64,000 nucleotides of DNA, taken from assembly GCA_001941025.1 (NCBI GenBank), contig MSHE01000015.1:1-64000 (forward strand), given 5' to 3'. Origin of the DNA: Lachnospiraceae bacterium Zagget3. GTDB lineage: Bacteria > Bacillota_A > Clostridia > Lachnospirales > Lachnospiraceae. The notes beneath the pieces were generated by a model. It saw nothing but the letters and a program-made list of their open reading frames with translations, was not told where the DNA came from and made no database searches. The position numbers and the translations under genes were made by a program. Below are positions 54,641-63,465 of this stretch, piece by piece. Numbering within the stretch: the stretch's first letter is position 1; each line of letters starts with the position of its first letter.

Positions 54641-55861
54641 TTGCGCGGGAAAAGAAAACAAATGATCGCGGTGCTTCTGCCGGTCCTTTTGATCGGGCTG
54701 GCGGGATGTGGATTTACCGGACAAAACAATATATTGGTATCTACGGAAAAGCTCGACTCTGCCGCTTTTGCGGGGGAGGGGGCTTCCGACGGGGAAACGT
54801 GGGCACAGGAGAAGGTGTCTTCGACCGACAGCGCGCCTTCGCGGTATGCGTATTCGACGCTGACCGATACGGAAAAAGTGGTCTACGACGAGATCGTCTC
54901 CGCGTTTTACGACCGGGCGGAAGATGTCACGCTTTCCACGACCGAAACCGCGGAAATGGAAAAGGCCTACCTGGCGGTCCGGAGTGATCACTGCGAATTG
55001 TTCTGGGTGGACACGTTCGTCTATGAAACTTACACGGAGAGGGATGTGGTCACGGAGATCCACCTGACGCCGGAATACACGATGACGGCGGAAGAACAGG
55101 CAGACCTGCAAAGCCGGGTCGATGCCGAGGCGGACCGGATGCTTGCGGAGGCTCCGACAGACGGCAGCGATTTCGACAAAGCGCTCTATGTCTACGAGAC
55201 ACTGATCCGCGAGGTGGATTACGATGTGACCGCGGAAAACGGGCAGACGATCCTGAGCGCGTTTCTGGAGCATGCCACCGTGTGTCAGGGCTATGCCTAT
55301 GCCACCCAGTATCTGCTCGAACGGCTCGATATCCCGTGCGCGACGGTGACCGGGACGGCGGCCGGGGAGACCCATGCCTGGAATCTGGTTTTTTTGGACG
55401 GGGCATACTATTATCTCGACACGACATGGGGAAACTCCCTCTATGTCAACCGCAACGACCCGGAGGCAGAGGAGATCCTTCCTTACAAATATGTGGATTA
55501 TGACTATTTCGGCATGACGACGGAGATGATGCAAACGGGGCATCAGCCGGATAATGCGGTCCCGCTTCCCGTCTGTGAGGCGACGGCGGACAATTATTAC
55601 GTCCATGAGGGGCTCTATATCGACACATGGGATCCGGACGCGATCGGCGCGATCCTGCAGCAGGGATACTACAATGGACAGGAGATCGTCTGTGTTCGTT
55701 TTGCCGATGCACAGCTCTACCAGGAGGCGAGGCAGTATTTCCTCACGGACGGCGGTGTATTCGCGTACTGTTACGGGCTCCAACAGGTCCGCTACCTGGA
55801 CAATCCCGCCAATGAGGTGATGACGGTTGTCTTCCCGGAAAGCGCGGCTTCCTCCAACTAG
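54641..55861 (+). CDS. Transglutaminase-like lipoprotein
   Basis: 406 residues. TTG 54641 (GGGAGAGG upstream) gives a proper basic n-region MRGKRKQ before the hydrophobic core and lipobox LAGC; ATG 54662 has no SD. A surface lipoprotein is expected. Residues about 200-265 form a transglutaminase-like Cys-His-Asp triad: VCQGYAYAT (C215), GETHAWNLV (H245) and YYLDTTWG (D260). Such domains in Lachnospiraceae are thought to act as cysteine proteases or crosslinkers at the wall. Substrate unknown. Confidence 0.88.
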   Translation: MRGKRKQMIAVLLPVLLIGLAGCGFTGQNNILVSTEKLDSAAFAGEGASDGETWAQEKVSSTDSAPSRYAYSTLTDTEKVVYDEIVSAFYDRAEDVTLSTTETAEMEKAYLAVRSDHCELFWVDTFVYETYTERDVVTEIHLTPEYTMTAEEQADLQSRVDAEADRMLAEAPTDGSDFDKALYVYETLIREVDYDVTAENGQTILSAFLEHATVCQGYAYATQYLLERLDIPCATVTGTAAGETHAWNLVFLDGAYYYLDTTWGNSLYVNRNDPEAEEILPYKYVDYDYFGMTTEMMQTGHQPDNAVPLPVCEATADNYYVHEGLYIDTWDPDAIGAILQQGYYNGQEIVCVRFADAQLYQEARQYFLTDGGVFAYCYGLQQVRYLDNPANEVMTVVFPESAASSN

Positions 55862-55873
55862 ATGATATCACTG

Positions 55874-55902
55874 TTGAAACCGGGGGCATTTCTGGGTATA
55901 AT
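55874..55902 (+). promoter_or_regulatory. Promoter of the sulfotransferase gene
   Basis: TTGAAA (55874-55879), 17-bp spacer, TATAAT (55897-55902). Confidence 0.85.
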
Positions 55903-55940
55903 AGGGAAGACACGGAAGAAAAGAGAACAGACCGTTTGAT

Positions 55941-57044
55941 ATGGAAAAAATAAATCTTTCCCACAATTTATTGGGCTGCCGGTTTGACAATTGGCTCCGC
56001 TTAAGGCGCGCCAATCCGATCACGGATAAGCGGCAGGGGCGCTTCATCACCATCGTGAGCTTCGTTTTGGGCTTGCCGGCACTGTTGGAATGGTTGATTT
56101 TTTACATTCCCATCAAACGGACCAGGATAGAAAAAGATCCGATCTATATCGTCGGATACTGGCGCTCCGGAACGACGTTTCTGCAAAACCTCATGACGCG
56201 GGATCCGCAGTACGGGTGGTTTGATCCGGTCCGGACCGTCACGTTTTCCAACTGCATCCTGTTAAAGCCGTTCCTCGCGCGGGTCCAAAAGAATCTGTTA
56301 AAGGACGCCCGCCCGATGGACAACATGGAGTACGCGCTCGATCTCCCGATGGAGGAGGTGTTCGCGCAGGCAACGATCTCGACGCAGGCCATCAGCCATA
56401 TGCTGGCCTTTCCGGACGGGGGCAACGGCGTAAAGTTTATCGAGACCGCTTTTATCGATGAACAAGATGAGGAGAAGCAGCGCGAGTGGCGCAAGGCATA
56501 CGATTACATCTTAAAGAAGGTGACCTACCTCTACAAGGGGAAGCAGCTCATTTTAAAGAGCCCGGAGAACACATGCCGTCTGGGCGAATTAAAGAGACGG
56601 TATCCCGGGGCCAAGTTTATCAACATTTACCGCAATCCCTATAAGGTGATCATGTCCGCGGTCAATATGTTTGACAAAGAGATGGGGTTATTGTGCCTCG
56701 ATACGCCCGCGACTACGGAGACGATGGAGAATGTGGCGATCGATCTGTTCGCGCGCGTCTATAAAAAAGCCATCCGCGAGATGGAGGAGATGGCGCCGGA
56801 GGACCACATCGATATCTGTTACGAGGATTTCTGCAAGGATCCGATGCGCTATATGGAAGAGATCTACGACACGCTCGAACTGCCGGGTTTTGAGGAGGCA
56901 AAACCGTATCTGGAAGCCTATTTAAAGACACAGGAAAATTATCAGAAGAATGTATTCTCGCTGGAGCCGGCACTGCGGGATAAAGTCAACGCGAAGCTGG
57001 GATTTTATTTCGAGTATTACGGCTATGAGATGATCACCGGGTAA
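55941..57044 (+). CDS. Sulfotransferase family protein
   Basis: 367 residues. The 5'-phosphosulfate-binding loop YIVGYWRSGTTFLQNLM follows a hydrophobic segment (FVLGLPALLEWLIFYIPI) that may anchor it at the membrane. The 3'-phosphate motif is KFINIYRNPYKVIMSAVNMF. It would transfer sulfate from PAPS to an alcohol or sugar acceptor. PAPS-synthesis genes are not in the window. Most similar in layout to the Sulfotransfer_3 group also found in gut bacteria that sulfate sterols or glycans; acceptor unknown. The SD is weak for this genome. Confidence 0.87.
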   Translation: MEKINLSHNLLGCRFDNWLRLRRANPITDKRQGRFITIVSFVLGLPALLEWLIFYIPIKRTRIEKDPIYIVGYWRSGTTFLQNLMTRDPQYGWFDPVRTVTFSNCILLKPFLARVQKNLLKDARPMDNMEYALDLPMEEVFAQATISTQAISHMLAFPDGGNGVKFIETAFIDEQDEEKQREWRKAYDYILKKVTYLYKGKQLILKSPENTCRLGELKRRYPGAKFINIYRNPYKVIMSAVNMFDKEMGLLCLDTPATTETMENVAIDLFARVYKKAIREMEEMAPEDHIDICYEDFCKDPMRYMEEIYDTLELPGFEEAKPYLEAYLKTQENYQKNVFSLEPALRDKVNAKLGFYFEYYGYEMITG

Positions 57045-57115
57045 CGCGCCGCGGCAAGGATCCGCGTCACGACCGGAGCATGAACCGGGAAACTATTTGA
57101 ACAGGAGGAAAGAGT

Positions 57116-58570
57116 ATGGCCAAACGCAAGGAAGACCATATGGAAGAAATCACGGAAGAAGTTACGGAAGAACAGGAGGAGGACGTCATTGATCTGAATG
57201 TCAGTAAAGACCTCCGCTCCAATCTGAAAATATTGGAAGGCGAGGTGGAAGAAAACTTTGGAATCGATCCGAATCTGTATTTGGAATATGATGTGAAGCG
57301 CGGGCTGCGCGACACCTCCGGGAAGGGCGTGTTGGCCGGCCTTACAAGGGTTTCGGACATCTGCGCGTTTCGCATAGAGAACGGCCGGAGCATCCCGGCG
57401 GACGGCAGGCTGTTTTATCAGGGGATCAACGTGGAGGACCTGGTCGCCGGTATGGGGGACAGGCGGTTTGGCTTCGAGGAGACGATCTATCTGCTCCTGT
57501 TCGGCAAGATGCCGACCGCGGAGGAGATGCGGCTCTTTTTCCCGGTTCTGGACCAGATGGAGGAACTGTCCGTGCGCTTCGTGCGGGATGTCGTGATGAA
57601 GGCGTCGAACCCGAGCATCATGAACGCGATGCAGCGGTGCGTTCTGACCCTGTACACCTACGACCCGAATCCGGAGGACACTTCCATCAGCAATGTGCTG
57701 CGGCAGAGTCTGGAGCTGATTGCGAAGCTTCCGATCATCGCGATCTATTCCTACCACGCCTACCGTCATTTCCGGAAAGGCGAGTCGCTGTTTATCCGGA
57801 ACCCGGCGCACGGGCTTTCCCTGGCGGAGAATTTTTTGCTGATGCTTCGTCCCGACGGAAAATATACGGAACTGGAGGCGAAGGTGCTGGATGTGGCGCT
57901 GATCCTTCACGCGGAACACGGCGGCGGCAACAATTCCACGTTTACGACGCATGTGGTCACTTCCTCCGGGACGGACACCTATTCCGCGGCGGCGGCCTCG
58001 CTGGGCTCTCTCAAGGGACCGAAGCACGGCGGCGCGAACTTAAAAGTCCAGCACATGTTTGCCGACTTAAAAGAACATGTGGAGGACTGGACAAACGAGG
58101 CGGAGATCAGTGATTATCTGCAGAAGATCCTGGACAAAGAGGCGTTTGACCGCAGCGGCCTCATCTACGGTATGGGGCACGCGGTGTATTCGCTGTCGGA
58201 TCCGCGGGAAGTCATCCTGAAAAAATACGCGCGGCAGCTGGCGGAAGAAAAGGGAATGATGGAGGAGTTTGAACTCTATGACCGGACAGAGCGTCTGGCC
58301 GGGGAACTGATCCGCAAGCAGCGCGAGATCCAAAAAGGGGTCTGCGCGAATGTGGACTTTTACAGTGGTTTTGTATACTCCATGCTGGATATCCCGGAAG
58401 AGTTGTTTACGCCGATCTTTGCCATCGCGCGGATGCCGGGATGGAGCGCGCATCGTCTGGAAGAGCTGATCAACGCGGGAAAGATCATCCGTCCGGCGTA
58501 CAAGTATGTCGGCGATCATGGTGATTATATTCCGATCGAAGAGCGGGAAGAGGAGATATTAGATGAGTGA
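57116..58570 (+). CDS. Citrate synthase, with acidic N-terminal extension
   Basis: 484 residues. The citrate synthase core is clear: GLRDTSGKGVLAGLTRVSD, FYQGINVEDLV, AEHGGGNNSTFTTHVVTSSG, the catalytic His in KHGGANLKV, GMGHAVYSLSDPR and the Asp in ANVDFYSGF. The first about 40 residues are Glu-rich (EEITEEVTEEQEEDVID), not part of the usual enzyme. It condenses oxaloacetate and acetyl-CoA and in anaerobes feeds glutamate synthesis. 2-methylcitrate synthase activity is possible. Its end overlaps the next gene by 8 bp. Confidence 0.92.
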   Translation: MAKRKEDHMEEITEEVTEEQEEDVIDLNVSKDLRSNLKILEGEVEENFGIDPNLYLEYDVKRGLRDTSGKGVLAGLTRVSDICAFRIENGRSIPADGRLFYQGINVEDLVAGMGDRRFGFEETIYLLLFGKMPTAEEMRLFFPVLDQMEELSVRFVRDVVMKASNPSIMNAMQRCVLTLYTYDPNPEDTSISNVLRQSLELIAKLPIIAIYSYHAYRHFRKGESLFIRNPAHGLSLAENFLLMLRPDGKYTELEAKVLDVALILHAEHGGGNNSTFTTHVVTSSGTDTYSAAAASLGSLKGPKHGGANLKVQHMFADLKEHVEDWTNEAEISDYLQKILDKEAFDRSGLIYGMGHAVYSLSDPREVILKKYARQLAEEKGMMEEFELYDRTERLAGELIRKQREIQKGVCANVDFYSGFVYSMLDIPEELFTPIFAIARMPGWSAHRLEELINAGKIIRPAYKYVGDHGDYIPIEEREEEILDE

Positions 58571-59846
58571 TTATAAGATCAATACCAAGTGCGTGCAGGC
58601 CGGCTACCGTCCCGAAAACGGGGAGCCGCGCCAGATCCCGATCATCCAGTCCACCACGTTTCGCTATGACACGAGCGAACAGATGGGGCGGCTGTTTGAT
58701 CTGGAGGAGGCCGGTTACTTCTATACCCGCCTGCAGAACCCGACGAATGACTTTGTGGCGGCGAAGATTGCCGACATGGAGGGCGGCACGGCCGGGATGC
58801 TGACGTCCTCCGGACAGGCGGCAAACTTTTTTGCGCTGTTTAACCTCTGCGAATGCGGCGACCATATCGTGTCATCCTCGTCGATTTATGGCGGCACGTT
58901 CAACCTGCTGTCCGTCACGATGGCGAAGATGGGGATCGAGACAACGTTCGTCTCCCCGGACTGCACGAGGGAGGAGCTCGACGCCGCGTTCAAAGAGAAC
59001 ACGAAAGTCGTGTTTGGCGAGACGGTCGCGAATCCGGCCCTGACGGTTCTGGATATCGCGATGTTCGCGGACGCGGCGCACGCGCACGGCGTGCCGTTTG
59101 TCATCGACAACACGTTCCCGACGCCGGTGTTGTGCCGGCCGATCGAATGGGGCGCGGACATTGTCACTCATTCCACGACAAAATACATGGACGGCCACGG
59201 GGTGGCGGTCGGCGGCGCGATCGTGGACGCCGGAAAATTTGATTGGTTTGCCCACGCGGAAAAGTATCCGGGCTTTACGACACCGGATGAGTCCTATCAT
59301 GGGGTCGTCTTCGCGGAGCGCTTCGGCCTCGCGGGCGCGTTTATCACAAAGTGTACCGCGCAGCTCATGCGTGACTTGGGGAGCATCCAGTCGCCGCAGC
59401 ACGCGTTTTACTTAAATCTCGGATTGGAGTCCCTGCACCTGCGGATGCCCTGCCACGCGGCGAACGCGCTGGCTGTGGCGGAGTATTTAAAGGAACATCC
59501 CAAGGTGGTCTCCATCACGTTCCCGGACCTGCCGGGCGACAAGTATCATGAATTGGCGAAAAAATATCTGCCGAACGGCAGCTGCGGCGTGATCGCGTTC
59601 GAGATCGACGGCGGACGGCCGGAGGCGCTCCGGTTCATGCACGCGTTAAAGCTCATCGCGATCGAGACCCATGTGGCCGACGCCCGGAGCTGTTGTTTAA
59701 ATCCGTCCACCGCGACGCACCGTCAGATGACGGACGAGCAGCTGGCCGCGGCGGGCATTCCGGCCGGCATGATCCGGATGTCTGTCGGGATCGAGGACAA
59801 AGAGGACCTCATCGCGGACATCGCGCAGGCGCTGGACGCGATCTGA
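58563..59846 (+). CDS. O-acetylhomoserine sulfhydrylase (Cys/Met metabolism PLP enzyme)
   Basis: 427 residues. Fold-type I PLP enzyme: substrate region QSTTFRYDTSEQM, YTRLQNPT, MLTSSGQAAN, VIDNTFPTP and the PLP lysine in THSTTKYMDGHG. The 427-residue length and the G-rich insertion around PDESYHGVVFAERFG fit O-acetylhomoserine sulfhydrylase (MetY) rather than the 380-residue cystathionine lyases. It forms homocysteine from O-acetylhomoserine and sulfide. Translationally coupled to citrate synthase (8-bp overlap), an uncommon pairing. Confidence 0.9.
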   Translation: MSDYKINTKCVQAGYRPENGEPRQIPIIQSTTFRYDTSEQMGRLFDLEEAGYFYTRLQNPTNDFVAAKIADMEGGTAGMLTSSGQAANFFALFNLCECGDHIVSSSSIYGGTFNLLSVTMAKMGIETTFVSPDCTREELDAAFKENTKVVFGETVANPALTVLDIAMFADAAHAHGVPFVIDNTFPTPVLCRPIEWGADIVTHSTTKYMDGHGVAVGGAIVDAGKFDWFAHAEKYPGFTTPDESYHGVVFAERFGLAGAFITKCTAQLMRDLGSIQSPQHAFYLNLGLESLHLRMPCHAANALAVAEYLKEHPKVVSITFPDLPGDKYHELAKKYLPNGSCGVIAFEIDGGRPEALRFMHALKLIAIETHVADARSCCLNPSTATHRQMTDEQLAAAGIPAGMIRMSVGIEDKEDLIADIAQALDAI

Positions 59847-59904
59847 GCGGAGAAATAGTTGCTTTACATGACAAGAATAATCGGAAGAAGGAGGAATTGT
59901 TATT

Positions 59905-60096
59905 ATGAGGAGGAGACTGTACAAATCGGTGGACAACCGGGTGCTGTTTGGTGTCTGCGGCGGAGTGGGCGAATATCTCGGCGTGGACCCGACGATCGTA
60001 CGCATTGTCTGGGCGGCGTCCGTCCTGCTGTTCGGACTGGGACTGTTCCTTTACATCATTGCGGTCCTGATCATGCCGCGCGAACCGGTGGATTGA
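59905..60096 (+). CDS. PspC-domain small membrane protein
   Basis: 63 residues, the stand-alone PspC domain: LYKSVDNRVLFGVCGGVGEY, GVDPTIVRIVWAASVL, and one transmembrane segment to the C-terminus. AAGGAGG lies 8-9 bp before ATG. Such proteins respond to or modulate envelope stress in other bacteria; here there is no psp operon nearby. Its stop codon overlaps the -35 region of the pot promoter. Confidence 0.92.
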   Translation: MRRRLYKSVDNRVLFGVCGGVGEYLGVDPTIVRIVWAASVLLFGLGLFLYIIAVLIMPREPVD

Positions 60097-60120
60097 CATT
60101 TTTTCTGACGCAGGTATAAT
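60093..60120 (+). promoter_or_regulatory. Promoter of the potABCD transcript
   Basis: TTGACA (60093-60098), 16-bp spacer, TATAAT (60115-60120), beginning inside the pspC stop region. It gives a leader of about 285 nt before potA. Confidence 0.85.
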
Positions 60121-60182
60121 AAGCAAAGCGAAGCTTTTTCGCTGACTTTTCTAAAAGGAAAGCGGAAGGAGGGAGAGCGTCT

Positions 60183-60299
60183 ATGGAAGTGGACCAGCTA
60201 CATAAACGGAGCTTAAAAATGGATCTTCGGCTGACCCAAAAAGGACAGGCGGATGTCGGGTGCTCTCTGTGGATCTCCCGACCGGAAGCCGGAAAGTGA
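60183..60299 (+). CDS. Candidate 38-residue leader ORF before potA
   Basis: ATG 60183 has a strong AAGGAGGG (60166-60173) 9 bp upstream and encodes MEVDQLHKRSLKMDL, then RLTQKGQADVGCSLW, ISRPEAGK, stop TGA at 60297. It lies in the pot leader between promoter and potA, with 112 nt of further leader after it. It is unknown; could be an upstream regulatory peptide or part of a structured RNA. The rest of 60121-60411 holds small hairpins (for example AGCGAAGCTTTTTCGCT) and no recognised riboswitch. Confidence 0.45.
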   Translation: MEVDQLHKRSLKMDLRLTQKGQADVGCSLWISRPEAGK

Positions 60300-60411
60300 C
60301 AGGTCTTTTAAGACATTTCTGCCGCGCAGAGCGCCTGTTTTCTATTTCGCAGGGGTATTTTGCGCAATTTCTTTGGGTTCGTACGCCATCCATTCAACAA
60401 GGAGGTATACT

Positions 60412-61857
60412 ATGCCCAAAACCAGACCAAACATCATTGAATTAAAGAATATTACCAAGTGCTATCGGGAGGACGTTGCCGTGATCTCCGATATAAGCCT
60501 GGCGGTCGGAAAGGGAGAATTTGTTACGGTTCTCGGGCCGTCCGGCTGCGGCAAGTCGACGGTGCTTCGGATGATCGCCGGATTCGACACGCCAACCGAG
60601 GGCAGGATCTATCTGCACGGGGAAGACATCACGAATCTGCCGCCGAACAAGCGGCCGATCAACACCGTGTTTCAGCGGTATGCTCTTTTTCCGCATATGT
60701 CCGTGACCGAAAACATCTCATTCGGCTTGAAGCAGCAGAAGATGGAACCGGATATGATCGAGCGGAAAGTGAAACATGCGTTGGAACTCGTCGACCTGGG
60801 GGATTTTGGAAAGCGCTCCGTCACCACGCTTTCCGGCGGGCAGCAGCAGAGAATCGCCATTGCCCGCGCGCTGGTCAACGAGCCGGAGATTCTGCTGCTC
60901 GACGAGCCGCTGGGCGCACTGGATTTAAAGATGCGTCAGGAGATGCAAACGGAGTTAAAGGACATGCACGAGGAGCTCGGCATCACGTTTATCTATGTGA
61001 CGCATGATCAGGAGGAAGCACTCACCATGTCGGACAAGATCGTGATTCTCTCTGACGGCAAGGTGCAGCAGATCGGCGCGCCGGAGGACATCTACAACAA
61101 GCCGGTCAACGCGTTTGTGGCCGATTTTATCGGCGAAAGCAATATCTTCAACGGGGTCATGACGGGCAAGAAAAAAGCACACTTCTGCGGCGGTGTCTTT
61201 AAGTGCGAGACGAACATTCCGGAGGGCAAGGCCATCACGGCTGTGGTGCGCCCCGAGGTCATTGAGATCGTGAAACCGCACAAGGGGATCATCACGGGCG
61301 TGGTCGACGATGTTGTCTTTAAGGGGACGCATTATGAGGTCACCGTGGAATCCGGGAAATACGAAATTGCGATAAACTCCTTACGTTCGGTCAAGGAGGG
61401 GGAGGAAGTCGGTCTGAATGTGGATCCGGAGGACATCCATGTGATGACGGAAGAGTATGACACGAACTTCTTTACGGCCGGGTTAAACCGCAATCACCGC
61501 CTGGAATACAACAGGCGCGAACTGGATGTCGATGTGACGACGATCTTTAAGGGAAGCAGGCGCCGCCTGGAAGATGGCGCGATCCTGGACGAGGATGGAA
61601 GCGAGATCGATCCGCAGAGCAGAAAAGTAATGGTCGCGATCGAGCCGGAGGACATTGTCATGACGGACAATGCGGACGAGGGAATCGTCCAGGGCAAAAT
61701 CATCGATCTGATCTACAAGGGGGACCATTACAGTTATGTCATCGACACGGACCTGGGAAATGACTTCTTCGTAGACACGGAGGATCTCTGGAACATAGGC
61801 GACCGGGTGGGGCTCATCCTGCCTGTGGAAAAGATGCGTTTCCACGTATGGGAATAG
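60412..61857 (+). CDS. potA: Spermidine/putrescine ABC transporter ATP-binding protein, long form
   Basis: 481 residues from ATG 60412 (AAGGAGG upstream); the frame to 60253 is rejected. Walker A GPSGCGKST (from about residue 42), a Q-loop in NTVFQRYALFPHMSV, signature LSGGQQQR, Walker B ILLLDEPLGALD and switch VTHDQEEALT. PotA is usually 350-380 residues. Here the C-terminal regulatory part is duplicated: one TOBE-like unit (about 270-345, AVVRPEVIEIVKPHKGIITG) and a second (about 400-480, VAIEPEDIVMTDN then GKIIDLIYKGDHYSYVIDT). It powers polyamine uptake with potBC. Confidence 0.92.
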   Translation: MPKTRPNIIELKNITKCYREDVAVISDISLAVGKGEFVTVLGPSGCGKSTVLRMIAGFDTPTEGRIYLHGEDITNLPPNKRPINTVFQRYALFPHMSVTENISFGLKQQKMEPDMIERKVKHALELVDLGDFGKRSVTTLSGGQQQRIAIARALVNEPEILLLDEPLGALDLKMRQEMQTELKDMHEELGITFIYVTHDQEEALTMSDKIVILSDGKVQQIGAPEDIYNKPVNAFVADFIGESNIFNGVMTGKKKAHFCGGVFKCETNIPEGKAITAVVRPEVIEIVKPHKGIITGVVDDVVFKGTHYEVTVESGKYEIAINSLRSVKEGEEVGLNVDPEDIHVMTEEYDTNFFTAGLNRNHRLEYNRRELDVDVTTIFKGSRRRLEDGAILDEDGSEIDPQSRKVMVAIEPEDIVMTDNADEGIVQGKIIDLIYKGDHYSYVIDTDLGNDFFVDTEDLWNIGDRVGLILPVEKMRFHVWE

Positions 61858-61870
61858 GGAGGGGAGAGCC

Positions 61871-62668
61871 ATGAGAAAATTCCGGTTTTCCAGAAAAACG
61901 CTGGGCATCCCCTATGCTGTTTTTTTGCTGCTTCTCGTCGCGATGCCGCTGGTCGTCCTCTTCTTTTACGCGTTTACGGGGTCGGATGGAAGCGCGACGC
62001 TTTCGAATCTAACCGACTTTTTTACCAACGCGAACACACTGGGAACACTGCTCTACAGCGTGGCGATCGCGGTTGTGACGACGATCGTCTGTCTGCTCAT
62101 CGCCTATCCGACGGCCTATTTTCTGGCGACGAGCCGGGTGAAGAACCAGGCGGTGATCCTGATGATCTTTATCCTGCCGATGTGGATCAACTTTTCTCTG
62201 CGCATCACGGCATTAAAGGAGATCCTCACCGTGATTGAGGGGAATCTGGCGTTTTTTCCCTTCCTTAACACGGTCATCGGTATGACGTACGACTTCCTGC
62301 CGTTTATGATCCTGCCAATCTACAACTGCATCCAGAAAATGGACAGGTCGCTCATCGAGGCGGCGATGGATCTGGGGGCGGACAGCCGGAGAACCTTTCT
62401 CCGCGTGACTCTGCCGCTCTCCATGCCGGGAATCATCAGCGGGATTATGATGGTATTTTTGCCGTCCATGACGAACTATGTCGTTCTGGAGATGCTTTCC
62501 AACAACACCTACATCATGGGAAGCCTGATCGGCAGCTACTTTAACGCCTACGACTGGCACGGCGGCTCCATGATCGCGCTAATCCTTTTGGCGATCATCT
62601 GTGTTGTTACGCTATTTACCGGCGGAGACAGCGAAGAGCAGACACAGGAGGGGGGTGCGTTGTTATGA
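61871..62668 (+). CDS. potB: Spermidine/putrescine ABC transporter permease
   Basis: 265 residues, six transmembrane helices, with the EAA-type cytoplasmic loop EAAMDLGADSRRTFLRVTLPLS. N-terminal RKTLGIPYAVFLLLLVAMPL is the PotB first helix. SD GGGAGGGGAG. Overlaps potC by 4 bp (ATGA), so the two permeases are coupled. Confidence 0.93.
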   Translation: MRKFRFSRKTLGIPYAVFLLLLVAMPLVVLFFYAFTGSDGSATLSNLTDFFTNANTLGTLLYSVAIAVVTTIVCLLIAYPTAYFLATSRVKNQAVILMIFILPMWINFSLRITALKEILTVIEGNLAFFPFLNTVIGMTYDFLPFMILPIYNCIQKMDRSLIEAAMDLGADSRRTFLRVTLPLSMPGIISGIMMVFLPSMTNYVVLEMLSNNTYIMGSLIGSYFNAYDWHGGSMIALILLAIICVVTLFTGGDSEEQTQEGGALL

Positions 62669-63465
62669 CAAGGCGAGTCGGAAGAAGCATATTCCTGATC
62701 CTGGTTCTTGTGTTCCTCTACGCGCCGATCCTGATCCTTGTGGTATACAGTTTTACCACCTCGACGCAAATCGGGGCAATCCGGGGATTTTCCCTGCAAA
62801 ATTATGTGACACTGGTTACGACGCCGGAACTGCGTTCCATGATCATTGGGACGGTCGTGCTCGCCGTGGTCGTCGCGGTTATCGCGTCCATCCTTGGGAC
62901 GATCGGAGCCATCGGGGCCTTTTATTCCAAACGGGGGCCGGCTGCGTTCCTCTCCACCTTGAATCAGGTGCCGGTGGTCAACGCCGATGTCGTGACCGGA
63001 TTTTCCATCTGCATCCTGCTCGTGGTGGTGTTCGGCATCAGCAAGGACACCTATGTCCCGCTCGTGGCAGGGCAGGTGGCCCTTTGCGCGCCGTTTGTCT
63101 ACCTTTCCGTGATGCCGAGGCTACAACAGATGGATCAAAGCACCTACGAGGCGGCGCTCGATTTGGGAGCAACCCCTTCCAAGGCGCTTTGGAGCGTGAT
63201 CATTCCGCAGATCATGTCCGGCATCACGAGCGGATTTATGTTGGCGATCACATTGTCTCTGGACGATTATTTTATCGCGACCTACACAAAGCCGGCGACA
63301 TTTAACACGATCAGCACGTATGTGGTAAACGCGACAAAGGGGGCGCAGACCAACATCAAGACCGCTCTGTGGGCGTTGTCCACGGCGATCTTCGTGATCG
63401 TTGTGATCATTGTGGTCTGCATGAACATACGCGCGAACCGACAGGCGAAAAGGAGGGCGGATTGA
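62665..63465 (+). CDS. potC: Spermidine/putrescine ABC transporter permease
   Basis: 266 residues, six transmembrane helices. It begins with the PotC-type FLYAPILILVVYSF and has the loop EAALDLGATPSKALWSVIIPQ. SLDDYFIATYTKPA is the family C-terminal region. Its stop overlaps the potD start (TGATG), continuing the tightly coupled operon potABCD. Confidence 0.93.
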   Translation: MTRRVGRSIFLILVLVFLYAPILILVVYSFTTSTQIGAIRGFSLQNYVTLVTTPELRSMIIGTVVLAVVVAVIASILGTIGAIGAFYSKRGPAAFLSTLNQVPVVNADVVTGFSICILLVVVFGISKDTYVPLVAGQVALCAPFVYLSVMPRLQQMDQSTYEAALDLGATPSKALWSVIIPQIMSGITSGFMLAITLSLDDYFIATYTKPATFNTISTYVVNATKGAQTNIKTALWALSTAIFVIVVIIVVCMNIRANRQAKRRAD

